Source: Verrucomicrobiota bacterium (GTDB lineage: Bacteria > Verrucomicrobiota > Verrucomicrobiia > Limisphaerales > JAEYXS01). Taken from it: a DNA stretch of 55,084 nt. The stretch covers positions 1-55,084 of the forward strand of contig JAEYXS010000016.1 of assembly GCA_023431185.1 (NCBI GenBank), read 5' to 3'. Shown one piece after another: positions 13,906 to 21,973 of this stretch (positions within the stretch are counted from its first letter, which is position 1; every line of letters starts with the position of its first letter). The notes below the pieces were generated by a model. That model did no database searches. It was not told the DNA's origin and saw nothing but the letters and a program-made list of their open reading frames with translations. The position numbers and the translations under genes are program-made.

Positions 13906-15135
13906 ATGCAAGCCGTCCTGTTCGCATTTCTGCTGACGATTCTCGCTGGGAACTTGTCCGCCCAAGACTGGCCCCAAATCCTCGGCCCCAACCGCGACGG
14001 CATCTATCACGGTCCTGCCTTGGCCAAGACCTGGCCGAAGGAAGGCCCAAAAGTTCTCTGGCAGAAAAACGTCGGCTCCGGTTTCGCCGGTCCTTCCGTT
14101 GCAGATGGCAACCTCATCCTCTTCCACCGCGTAGCGAATGACGAGATCATCGACTGCCTCAACGCCACCGATGGCACTCCCGTCTGGCAGTTCAAGTATC
14201 CGACCACCTACGTCGATGGCTTTGGTTTCGACAACGGCCCCCGCGCTGTCCCCACCATCACTAGCAACACTGTCGTGACCCTCGGTGCCGATGGCATCCT
14301 CACCGCTGTCAGTTTCAAGGACGGCACGAAACTCTGGCAGATCAATACCCGCAAAGATTTCGGTGCGGACAAAGGCTTCTTCGGCTTCGCCTGCTCTCCG
14401 CTCGTGGAGGGCTCCACCGTCATCGTGAACATCGGTGGCGAAAACGGCGCTGGCATCGTCGCCTTAGACCTCACCACCGGCAAAGTGAAATGGAAAGCCA
14501 CCGCTCACGAAGCCAGCTATTCCTCCCCCGCCATTGCCACCATCAATGGCCAGCGCCTCGCCTTCGTCTTCCACCGCGCCGGACTCGCCGCCCTCAATCC
14601 CGCCGATGGCAAAGTCCTGTTCGATTACCCTTGGCGCGCTCGTGAGCACGCCTCCGTGAATGGCGCCACCCCGCTCATCCTCGGCAACCGCGTTTTCATC
14701 TCCGCCAGCTACGACACCGGTGCGTCCCTGCTTGAACTCACCGGCAACGACAAACCCAAAGTCATCTGGTCCAACGACGACTCCATGTCCAACCAATACG
14801 CCACCAGCGTCCACACCAATGGCTTCCTCTACGGCCTGCATGGCCGTCACGACTTCGCGGGCGGCACGGAACTCCGCTGCGTCGAACTCGCCACCGGAAA
14901 TGTTAAATGGAGCAAGCCCGGCCTTACTCCAGCGAACGTTCTGCTCGCGGGTGATCAACTTCTCGTCCTCACCGAACGCGGCGAACTCCTCTCCGTCTCT
15001 GCCGATCCTAACGAATACAAACTACTCAATCGCGCCCAAATCCTCGGCAGCAACGTCCGCAACTACCCCGCCCTCGCCCGCGGCATCCTCTACGCCCGCG
15101 ACACCAAGAAACTCGTCGCCCTCGACCTGCGCTGA
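13906..15135 (+). CDS. Secreted PQQ-like beta-propeller protein (paralogue 1)
   Basis: A 409-residue protein with a signal peptide (MQAVLFAFLLTILAGNLSAQ) and PQQ/BamB-type propeller repeats. The first blade starts DWPQILGPNRDG, and later blades contain the recurring A-L-D/N-x-x-T/D-G-K-x-x-W/F pattern (ALDLTTGKVKW, ALNPADGKVLF, VELATGNVKW). Proteins that begin DWPQ(F/W)xGPxRdG are abundant in PVC bacteria and mostly lack the residues needed to hold PQQ; enzyme function is not shown. A TTG at 13897 is an alternative start. A paralogue with the same opening lies at 21974-23413. Confidence 0.88.
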   Translation: MQAVLFAFLLTILAGNLSAQDWPQILGPNRDGIYHGPALAKTWPKEGPKVLWQKNVGSGFAGPSVADGNLILFHRVANDEIIDCLNATDGTPVWQFKYPTTYVDGFGFDNGPRAVPTITSNTVVTLGADGILTAVSFKDGTKLWQINTRKDFGADKGFFGFACSPLVEGSTVIVNIGGENGAGIVALDLTTGKVKWKATAHEASYSSPAIATINGQRLAFVFHRAGLAALNPADGKVLFDYPWRAREHASVNGATPLILGNRVFISASYDTGASLLELTGNDKPKVIWSNDDSMSNQYATSVHTNGFLYGLHGRHDFAGGTELRCVELATGNVKWSKPGLTPANVLLAGDQLLVLTERGELLSVSADPNEYKLLNRAQILGSNVRNYPALARGILYARDTKKLVALDLR

Positions 15136-15265
15136 ATGATGTGCTGGTAAGGACCGGCCTGCTCGCGACAATTGTCGGAGTTCCACCCGGCCCCAAACCA
15201 AGGCCTTCACCATCGCACGTCCTTAGCCGCATCGGCGGTGTCATCCACTTTGATAACTTCCCCCT

Positions 15266-15302
15266 TTCGATGTTCGATGTTGGGCGTTCGATGTTCGATG
15301 TT
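15266..15302. repeat. Short tandem repeat, TTCGATGT units
   Basis: TTCGATGTTCGATGTT occurs at 15266-15281 and again at 15287-15302, separated by GGGCG. The joint GTTGGGCGTT recurs alone at 13335-13344. It is a small intergenic repeat, not a CRISPR. Confidence 0.7.
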
Positions 15303-15390
15303 TCCCGCCCCAATCATCCCCCATCCGTGTTGATCCGTGTTCCATTTCACCCCGGCTTTAGTCGGGGCCGTGGCTAAAATATCTCCCCGC

Positions 15391-15430
15391 TTGACATTTC
15401 CGCAAACTGTCCTAGTGTCCTATGACAGTT
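15391..15430 (+). promoter_or_regulatory. GntR/ABC operon promoter with operator
   Basis: TTGACA (15391-15396) is a perfect -35; the best -10 at a 16-bp spacing is only TAGTGT (15413-15418). Overlapping it is a perfect inverted repeat AACTGTC-N12-GACAGTT (15405-15411 and 15424-15430) with two direct GTCCTA units inside. YtrA-type regulators repress their own operon, so this is the likely operator. The GntR ATG follows 10 bases later without a ribosome-binding site. Confidence 0.65.
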
Positions 15431-15440
15431 ACCCAACGCC

Positions 15441-15866
15441 ATGATCTTTCAGATCAATTTCAAATCCGGTCTCCCGGTCTATCTGCAGCTCGTCGAGCAG
15501 ATCAAGGCCGCCGCCGCCTCGGGCGTGCTCCGACCGGATGAACCCCTCCCTGGCATCCGCCCCCTGGCCGAGGAACTGCGCGTCAACCGCAACACTATTG
15601 CCAAGGCCTACGCCGAGCTGGAAAGCCAGGACGTCATCGAAACCATCCCCGGCAAAGGCTGCTTCATCAAACGGAAGGGTTCCTCCCCGCTGAAGAAGGA
15701 CGCCCGCCGCAAGTTGCTGATCCAGGAAATCGACCAGGCCATCGTCCAGGCCCATCACCTGCAAGTAAGCCCCGAGGAATTTGTCACCCTGGTCCACGAA
15801 CGGCTCGCGGCGATGGAAGTTCGCCAGCGTGACAACGAATCCGAAAATCAAACCGCCATCTTATGA
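15441..15866 (+). CDS. GntR-family regulator, YtrA subfamily
   Basis: A 141-residue protein. Residues about 8-75 are a GntR winged helix-turn-helix (GLPVYLQLVEQIKAAAASG, LPGIRPLAEELRVNRNTIAKAYAEL, DVIETIPGKGCFI). The C-terminal part is a short helical dimerisation tail of about 60 residues, the hallmark of the YtrA subgroup, with no ligand domain. These regulators usually control an adjacent ABC-2 exporter, and here the stop overlaps the ATPase gene by 4 bases (ATGA). Autoregulation is likely through the inverted repeat at 15405-15430. Confidence 0.92.
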   Translation: MIFQINFKSGLPVYLQLVEQIKAAAASGVLRPDEPLPGIRPLAEELRVNRNTIAKAYAELESQDVIETIPGKGCFIKRKGSSPLKKDARRKLLIQEIDQAIVQAHHLQVSPEEFVTLVHERLAAMEVRQRDNESENQTAIL

Positions 15867-16756
15867 GCCAGCCCGCTGCCATCATCGATATCCAAGGTCT
15901 CACCCACGCTTACGGTCGCACGGAGGCCGTGCACCAGTTCAACCTCTCCGTGCCGCGTGGCCGCTGCTACGGCCTTTTCGGTCGTAACGGAGCGGGCAAG
16001 ACCACCACCATGAAGTGCCTGCTGAATCTCTTGCGCCCGCAGCATGGCACCGTGCGCCTCTTCGGCCTCGACCCCGCCAAGCACGAGGTGGAGGTGAAAC
16101 GCCGCCTCGCCTACGTGCCGGACTTCGTCGCCTTCTACCCGTGGATGACCGTCCGCGAGACCCTCGATTACCTCGCCTCCTTCCGCCCGCATTGGAGCAC
16201 CAAGATCGAGAGCGAACTCCTCGGGCGCTTCCGCCTGAAAGCCGATCAAAAGACCGGCGGCCTCTCCAAAGGCCAACGCACCCAAGTCGCCCTCATCGGT
16301 GCCATCTGCCCGGAGCCGGAACTGCTCATCCTTGATGAACCCACTTCCGGCCTCGACCCCATCGTGCGCCGTGAATTCATCGAGACCGTCATCGGCGCGT
16401 ATCAGGAGGGCGATCCCGGCAACCGCACCATCCTCGTCTCTACGCATCTCATCAGCGAGTTCGAGGGCCTCATCGACGAATTTACCATCATGGACGCCGG
16501 CCGGGAGGTACTGAAGCTGGGAGCGGACGAAGCGCGTTCGCGGTATCAAAAGATCCGCGCGCGCTTCGCCCGCCAGCCAGAAAACCTCGACCTCAATGAA
16601 GCCCTGCACGTGCGCCAGGACGGCCGCCAGCTCGAGATCATCGCCAACGGCGGCGGCCCCCTCATTTACGACCGCCTGAAACAACTCGCCCCCGAAGACC
16701 TGACGAGCGAATCACTGACCCTCGAAGAAGTCTTCGTCGCCACACTTAAGACCTGA
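15863..16756 (+). CDS. ABC transporter ATP-binding protein
   Basis: A 297-residue ATPase with Walker A GRNGAGKT (40-47), signature LSKGQ (134-138, for the canonical LSGGQ), Walker B LLILDEP (154-160) followed by TSGLD, and switch His in STHLISEFE. The Q-loop position reads YVPDF, without the usual Gln. The C-terminal 70 residues form the regulatory tail seen in drug/peptide exporter ATPases. It belongs to the YtrB/CcmA-type subfamily that pairs with ABC-2 permeases, two of which follow directly. The substrate is unknown. Confidence 0.93.
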   Translation: MSQPAAIIDIQGLTHAYGRTEAVHQFNLSVPRGRCYGLFGRNGAGKTTTMKCLLNLLRPQHGTVRLFGLDPAKHEVEVKRRLAYVPDFVAFYPWMTVRETLDYLASFRPHWSTKIESELLGRFRLKADQKTGGLSKGQRTQVALIGAICPEPELLILDEPTSGLDPIVRREFIETVIGAYQEGDPGNRTILVSTHLISEFEGLIDEFTIMDAGREVLKLGADEARSRYQKIRARFARQPENLDLNEALHVRQDGRQLEIIANGGGPLIYDRLKQLAPEDLTSESLTLEEVFVATLKT

Positions 16757-16769
16757 GGAGAAACGGTTT

Positions 16770-18635
16770 ATGAATGTGCGCCTCAAAAAAGAAATCCAAA
16801 GCGTTCTTTGGCCTTGGTTGGCAGTGGCGTTGCTCGGCCTTCTTCCAATCTTTGGCTGGGTTCTGCCAGCAGAGGATTTCAATACCAGTTTTCGCACCTT
16901 TAATACCCTTTCAAGTGCGGGATTTTTCTTTGGGGTGGTGTTGCTAAGCACTCTGCCATTTGGTGAAGAATTAAACCTCCGCACCATGCCGATGCTCCTT
17001 AGTCAACCAATCACCAGGTGGCAGGTCTGGCGAGAAAAACTTCGCATCACTTTTCTGACCATCGCGTCCATCGTCTTGATCTATCTCGTAAGCTACCTGC
17101 CCTTCATCAGTTTGATCGAGCATGAGTTGAAGATAATTGTCGCTTTCCTGATTTTCACGCTCTGCTCGGCAACTTTCTGGACATTGCTAGCCCGTTCCAC
17201 CATTGGCGGGGCCGTGCTTTGTCTCTTCAGCCAGGCAGTGATCATGCTTATCGCCTATGCGTTTACTCAAAAAAGCTATTTCACCGCAGGCATGTGGATG
17301 AGGAGCAGCCAGACAGAGAACCTCTTAGTCGCGATCAGCCTGATGCTGTCTCCTATACTTCTTTGGTTAGGCTGGCGGATGTTCTCCAAGCTGCAACCTT
17401 CCGGAAACTGGGACAATGAATCTCCGATTTCATTTGAATCAAAAGCCACTGGCAGCAAATTGGCTCTGCTTCGGATGAGCTCCATCTCGCCCTTTCGCAA
17501 CATCATTTTGAAAGAGCTCCGCCTCTATAAGCCCGTGTTTGTAATGATTTCCCTGTTCGCGAGCCTGTGGCTGGCAGCAGCGTTGACCAACCATTTTACC
17601 TCTCAGAAACAGGTGGTATTGAGCAATCTACTGAACGGCATCACGCTGATTTACGTCCCTTTGGTCCTGTTGATATCGGGTTGCATTTCTCTTGGTGAAG
17701 AAAAGAACTTAGGGATACACCTGACCAATCTAACATCGCCAATCTCAACTGCGCGACAGTGGCTTTTGAAAATCATCGTTGCGACATTAGTTGGGATTTC
17801 AGGTGGAATCATTGTCCCCATCTTGCTGGTGGAGCTGGAAAAGCTCTTTGCAGGAAGGGTTTTAGACACTGCAATCAGTAACATCCACAATGGAACAGGA
17901 ACCTTCTGGTCGTTCTGTCTCCTTCTCACCTCGTCAATTTCCCTAAGCTTTTGGGCCGCTACGGTCTTGAACCGTACCATCCACGCTGCTTTCTTTGCCG
18001 GATTCATTTTGGTGGCAGTAGCTGTATTTCACCGTCTCGGTTTTGGAATGGGCAATGACATGGGATGGCTGACTGCCAAGCCGATTCTTTGGTTCACCGC
18101 GAACCACCAGCTTTCGCTGTCTTGGTTTCAATGGAAATCTATAGAGATACTTTTTATAAGTTATTCCCTCCTCGGCTTTTTGTTTCTCGCGCTAAGCTGG
18201 CGTCACTATCGCTGGCTTGATCTTGCACCAAGGCGGCTTTTTGCCAACACCACCATCGTATTGGCAGCTTCATTTGCAATTGGAATGACTGTGGGCGATG
18301 TCCGCCGGAGCAGCGACTACCAGAACATGGAAAAATCTGCGCTCTATCAGGAAACACTTGCCGCGCTCAAAGCATCTTCAACAGGCCTTGCCATGTCTTT
18401 GAATCGAAACCCGCGCCAGTTGTATCTGGAAGAATTGGCCGCTAATGGAAAACTCTCCATCCAAACCAAGAAATGGCTTGAGAACTGTATCATCTTGCCA
18501 TCACACGAAACTTTCCAAATCAATGGCACTGAACATATTCAAGTTATCGTGGAACTGGCTGGCGGCAGGGACTCCCTTGGATTCTATATCCCCATCGAAG
18601 CATCCCTTCCGTCAAAACGGTTAAATAAAAAATAG
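16770..18635 (+). CDS. ABC-2 type permease, tandem copy 1
   Basis: A 621-residue membrane protein with about 12 hydrophobic segments in two sets around a polar centre, and a soluble C-terminal stretch of about 100 residues. GAGGAG lies about 9 bases before the ATG, and the gene starts 13 bases after the ATPase. It is clearly homologous to the next gene over the whole length (N-termini MNVRLKKEIQSVLWPWL and MNVRLKKEFQSLFWPWL; LLSTLPFGEE; RSTIGG; CISLGEEK; FWAATV.NRTIHAAF). Its base composition looks more A/T-rich than its neighbours. A heterodimeric exporter with copy 2 is likely. Confidence 0.88.
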   Translation: MNVRLKKEIQSVLWPWLAVALLGLLPIFGWVLPAEDFNTSFRTFNTLSSAGFFFGVVLLSTLPFGEELNLRTMPMLLSQPITRWQVWREKLRITFLTIASIVLIYLVSYLPFISLIEHELKIIVAFLIFTLCSATFWTLLARSTIGGAVLCLFSQAVIMLIAYAFTQKSYFTAGMWMRSSQTENLLVAISLMLSPILLWLGWRMFSKLQPSGNWDNESPISFESKATGSKLALLRMSSISPFRNIILKELRLYKPVFVMISLFASLWLAAALTNHFTSQKQVVLSNLLNGITLIYVPLVLLISGCISLGEEKNLGIHLTNLTSPISTARQWLLKIIVATLVGISGGIIVPILLVELEKLFAGRVLDTAISNIHNGTGTFWSFCLLLTSSISLSFWAATVLNRTIHAAFFAGFILVAVAVFHRLGFGMGNDMGWLTAKPILWFTANHQLSLSWFQWKSIEILFISYSLLGFLFLALSWRHYRWLDLAPRRLFANTTIVLAASFAIGMTVGDVRRSSDYQNMEKSALYQETLAALKASSTGLAMSLNRNPRQLYLEELAANGKLSIQTKKWLENCIILPSHETFQINGTEHIQVIVELAGGRDSLGFYIPIEASLPSKRLNKK

Positions 18636-18678
18636 AACTGTTCGTTGCCGGACCAAGCTCAAAACTCCCATAATTGAT

Positions 18679-20562
18679 ATGAACGTCCGCCTGAAAAAAG
18701 AGTTCCAATCCCTCTTCTGGCCGTGGCTGGTGGCCGCTTTGATCGGCTTGGTTCCTGTGCTGAGCTGGTTACTCCCGGCCTCCCAGATCGAGCAGAGCTT
18801 CCATGGTGTTTATATGCTGGCGTGTGTCGGTTTCGTCCTGGGCACCGCTCTCCTGTCCACGCTTCCTTTCGGTGAGGAATTCAGCCTGCGCACCATGCCG
18901 GTACTCCTCAGTCATCCCATCACCCGCTGGCAAATCTGGACCGAAAAATTCAAGATCACCCTCATTCTCACCATCTCCATCGCCCTCTTGAACGGGATCA
19001 GTTGTCTGCCCTTCTGGGGTTTGATCGGCGGCCAGTTGAAGTTGGCCCTCGCCTTTTTGATCTACACCGTTTGTTCCGGCGCCTTCTGGGTCATGTTCAC
19101 CCGCTCCACCATCGGCGGCACGATGCTTTGCCTGTTCTCCCAGGCAATCGCCGTAGTCATGGTGTATGTCTATACCCAAACACGCTACTTCGATATCGGC
19201 ATCTGGGACGCCAGCCAGAACACGGAGGGGATTTTGCTCCGCATCAGCCTGGTGGTTTCGCCAGTGTTTCTGTGGCTGGGCTGGAAACTTTTCTCCCGCT
19301 TGCAGGACACCGGCACCGCCAATCTGGAGATTCCATTTCTCACCGCCTCCGATGAACAGAAAGCATCTTCTACATCTTGGTTTCGCACGCGGGCCAGCTC
19401 GCCCCGTCTCAATCTGCTCCGCAAAGAACTGTCACATTTCCAGCCTCTTTTGCTGATGGCTTACCTCTTTTCGGCACTGTGGATCGGGATGCTGTTGCTG
19501 AACACCTTCTACCCGCTGAAGCACTCTCTGCTGTCTGACACCTTGAACGGTTTCCTGGCACTCTATGCGACCATGATCCTCGTCACCGCAGGCTGCATCT
19601 CCTTGGGTGAAGAGAAAGAGATGGGCATACACGCTTGCAATCTGACCCTCCCCATCGCTTGGAGACGTCAGTGGCTACTGAAGATATCTCTCGCCAGCAG
19701 CATCGGCTTGGGTTGCGCGATCCTTCTGCCTTTATTCCTCGCTACGCTCGAAATCTTCGTCGCCGTCAAACCGATGAAGACCTGGGCCTGGCAAATCCTG
19801 CATGACTTGCCTGTCCTGTGGACACTCAGCCTCTTCTTGCTCTCCTTCGTCACAGTAGGTTTCTGGGCAGCTACAGTTACCAACCGGACCATCCATGCAG
19901 CTTTCCTGGCCGGTTTCACCATCATGCTCGTAGCCGTCTTTCACACGATGGGCAAAAGTATGAAACAGGGACCGGGGTATCACACCGCAGCGATCCTCGA
20001 CTGGATCACGGCTCATCTGCATCTCCATTTAGGCTGGGCATATCAATACTCCGCCCATCTCTTCCTCCTGAGTTTCGCCGCGATTGGTTTCCTGTTCATC
20101 CCACTTAGCCGTCCCGGCTATCAAAATCAGGTGAATTCCAAAAAACATATTGTTAAAGCAACAGGTTTAATCGTTACCCTTTCTTGGATCAGCGGAATAA
20201 CCTTTGCCGACATACTAGCGAGCTCATCTAATCAACACAAATCTGCTTTCCACACCGAGACGCTTGCCGCTTTGCATGAAGTAAAAGCCGATACTTGGCA
20301 TACAAATTTCCCCTCAAATTTCAGCTTCAGATATCATGCCGAAGACTTAACCCGCACAGGAAAACTGTCCCCACTTACCCGCACATGGCTGGAGGGCTTC
20401 ATAGTCAGGGTAAACCAGAATTCATATACCAACAAAGAGGGCCAATCCTTCCACTATATGAACGCACTGCTTGAAACACCTGTTGGCGGAAGGTATCTCT
20501 TCTCAAAAGCTGTTTCATTGACGAATCTCACCGAGAAGTCATCCATGCCCGAAAAGAAATAA
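18679..20562 (+). CDS. ABC-2 type permease, tandem copy 2
   Basis: A 627-residue paralogue of the preceding permease with the same layout: about 12 hydrophobic segments and the C-terminal soluble part with FHTETLAALHEV (copy 1 has YQETLAALKAS). The two look about half identical by eye. It begins 43 bases after copy 1. Together with the ATPase and the YtrA regulator it forms an exporter similar in plan to B. subtilis ytrABCDEF, which responds to cell-wall-active peptides; that functional parallel is inference only. Confidence 0.88.
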   Translation: MNVRLKKEFQSLFWPWLVAALIGLVPVLSWLLPASQIEQSFHGVYMLACVGFVLGTALLSTLPFGEEFSLRTMPVLLSHPITRWQIWTEKFKITLILTISIALLNGISCLPFWGLIGGQLKLALAFLIYTVCSGAFWVMFTRSTIGGTMLCLFSQAIAVVMVYVYTQTRYFDIGIWDASQNTEGILLRISLVVSPVFLWLGWKLFSRLQDTGTANLEIPFLTASDEQKASSTSWFRTRASSPRLNLLRKELSHFQPLLLMAYLFSALWIGMLLLNTFYPLKHSLLSDTLNGFLALYATMILVTAGCISLGEEKEMGIHACNLTLPIAWRRQWLLKISLASSIGLGCAILLPLFLATLEIFVAVKPMKTWAWQILHDLPVLWTLSLFLLSFVTVGFWAATVTNRTIHAAFLAGFTIMLVAVFHTMGKSMKQGPGYHTAAILDWITAHLHLHLGWAYQYSAHLFLLSFAAIGFLFIPLSRPGYQNQVNSKKHIVKATGLIVTLSWISGITFADILASSSNQHKSAFHTETLAALHEVKADTWHTNFPSNFSFRYHAEDLTRTGKLSPLTRTWLEGFIVRVNQNSYTNKEGQSFHYMNALLETPVGGRYLFSKAVSLTNLTEKSSMPEKK

Positions 20563-20620
20563 GCACCCTAAACTCCGCTTCCCTTCCCTCCCCCTCCCTG
20601 CTCATACTCCCGCCCAGCGT

Positions 20621-21865
20621 ATGAGCACACCCGCGCCATCCACTGCCGCTGCCTCTGAACCGAAACCTTCCCCCCGTCTCGTGTCCCTCGATGCCCTGCG
20701 CGGCTTCGACATGTTCTGGATCCTCGGCGCGGACGCTCTCGTGCGCGCGCTCAGCAGTATGAGCGAGAACCCGGTCACCAAGTTCCTCGCCCAGCAGCTC
20801 AGTCACAAGGAATGGGACGGGTTCGCCTTCTACGACCTCATCTTTCCCCTGTTCGTTTTCATGGTCGGTGCGGCGATGGTCTATTCCCTCACCCGCACTA
20901 TTGAGCAGGAAGGCCGCGCCATGGCCGTGAAACGCGTCATCCGCCGCGGCCTGCTGCTCGTCGTCATCGGCATCATCTACTCCGGCGGCTTCAGTAACAA
21001 ATGGCCGGACATCCGGTTGCTTGGCGTACTCCAGCGCATCGGTCTCGCGTATATGTTCGGCGGATTGCTCTTCTGTTTCTTCAAGCCAAAGCAACTCGTC
21101 GGCATCTGCGGCGGATTGCTCGTTGGCTATTGGGCCATCATGACCTTTGTGCCTATCCGCGACATCCAACTCAGCAAGGAAGTCCTCGCCCCGCTGGCCA
21201 AAGAAGCGGGTGCGACGAACAACCTCGCGTTCGCTCAAACCGTCTTCTCTGGCACCACGGCCACCACCACCGGCAAGTACGCGCCCGGCTACAACCTCTC
21301 CAACCACCTCGATTTCCAATATCTCCCCGGAAGGAAATACGATACCTACTGGGACCCGGAAGGCCTGCTCAGCACCATTCCCGCCATCGCCACCTGTCTG
21401 CTCGGAGCTTTTGCGGGGCTCTTCCTGCGCAGCACCAGCGTCTGTGAGCATCGGAAAGTCGTCTATCTCATCTCCGGCGGCGTGGCTGCCGTCATCCTCG
21501 GCTGGCTCTGGCACCTTGAATTCCCCGTGGTGAAGAAGATCTGGACCAGCTCCTTTGTGCTCGTGGCCGGCGGTTTCAGCGCCATTCTCATGGGCGTCTT
21601 CTACCTCATCGTGGATGTGTGGAAGTATCAGCGCTGGTGCCAGCCCTTCATCTGGATCGGCATGAACTCCATCACCATCTATATCGCCAATAACCTCATC
21701 GGCTTCCGTCGTCTCGCCGACCGTTTCGTGGGTGGCGACATCAAAGTTTTTCTGAACAGCAGCGTCCAGGGCCTCGGCGATATGGTTGGCGCCATGACCG
21801 GCCTGGCTTTCTGCTTCCTCTTCTGTTGGTATCTGCACCGGAAAAAGATCTTCCTCCGCTTGTAA
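20621..21865 (+). CDS. HGSNAT-like membrane acetyltransferase (DUF5009/COG4299)
   Basis: A 414-residue polytopic protein with about 10-11 membrane segments. The N-terminal RLVSLDALRGFDMFWILG is the mark of the heparan-alpha-glucosaminide N-acetyltransferase (HGSNAT)/acyltransferase-3 type, and SHKEWDGFAFYDLIFPLF provides the conserved HxxWxG His (His62), equivalent to the acetyl-carrying His of human HGSNAT. Family members carry an acetyl group across the membrane to an amino sugar. The bacterial substrates are unknown. It follows the ABC permease by 58 bases and may belong to that operon. Confidence 0.85.
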   Translation: MSTPAPSTAAASEPKPSPRLVSLDALRGFDMFWILGADALVRALSSMSENPVTKFLAQQLSHKEWDGFAFYDLIFPLFVFMVGAAMVYSLTRTIEQEGRAMAVKRVIRRGLLLVVIGIIYSGGFSNKWPDIRLLGVLQRIGLAYMFGGLLFCFFKPKQLVGICGGLLVGYWAIMTFVPIRDIQLSKEVLAPLAKEAGATNNLAFAQTVFSGTTATTTGKYAPGYNLSNHLDFQYLPGRKYDTYWDPEGLLSTIPAIATCLLGAFAGLFLRSTSVCEHRKVVYLISGGVAAVILGWLWHLEFPVVKKIWTSSFVLVAGGFSAILMGVFYLIVDVWKYQRWCQPFIWIGMNSITIYIANNLIGFRRLADRFVGGDIKVFLNSSVQGLGDMVGAMTGLAFCFLFCWYLHRKKIFLRL

Positions 21866-21973
21866 GTCATAAAAGACGGGGCTCCCTTAATTCCTGTTAC
21901 GCATCACGGATTACGCATTACCACGCTCAATTTCCCATTGCCCCCCGTGTTGCCCGCGCACTATCGTTCCCGC
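21866..21973. repeat. Intergenic micro-repeat TTACGCAT
   Basis: Between the HGSNAT-like gene and the second propeller gene, TTACGCAT occurs twice (21898-21905 and 21911-21918) within an A/C-rich stretch. No promoter or terminator is obvious. Confidence 0.45.

Larger units (their letters stand above)
15136..15440. other. 305-bp intergenic region with micro-repeats and the ytrA-type promoter
   Basis: No gene is seen. It contains an 8-bp direct repeat TTCGATGT in two double copies (15266-15302, joined by GGGCG), a single hairpin CCCCGGCTTTAGTCGGGG (15350-15367) whose CTTTAG core resembles the family A palindromes, and the promoter/operator of the GntR gene (15391-15430). Confidence 0.7.

Noticed and set aside
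15266..15302. CRISPR-like repeats
   Set aside because: The units are 8 bp and in direct contact, with no spacers of 30 bp and no cas genes nearby.
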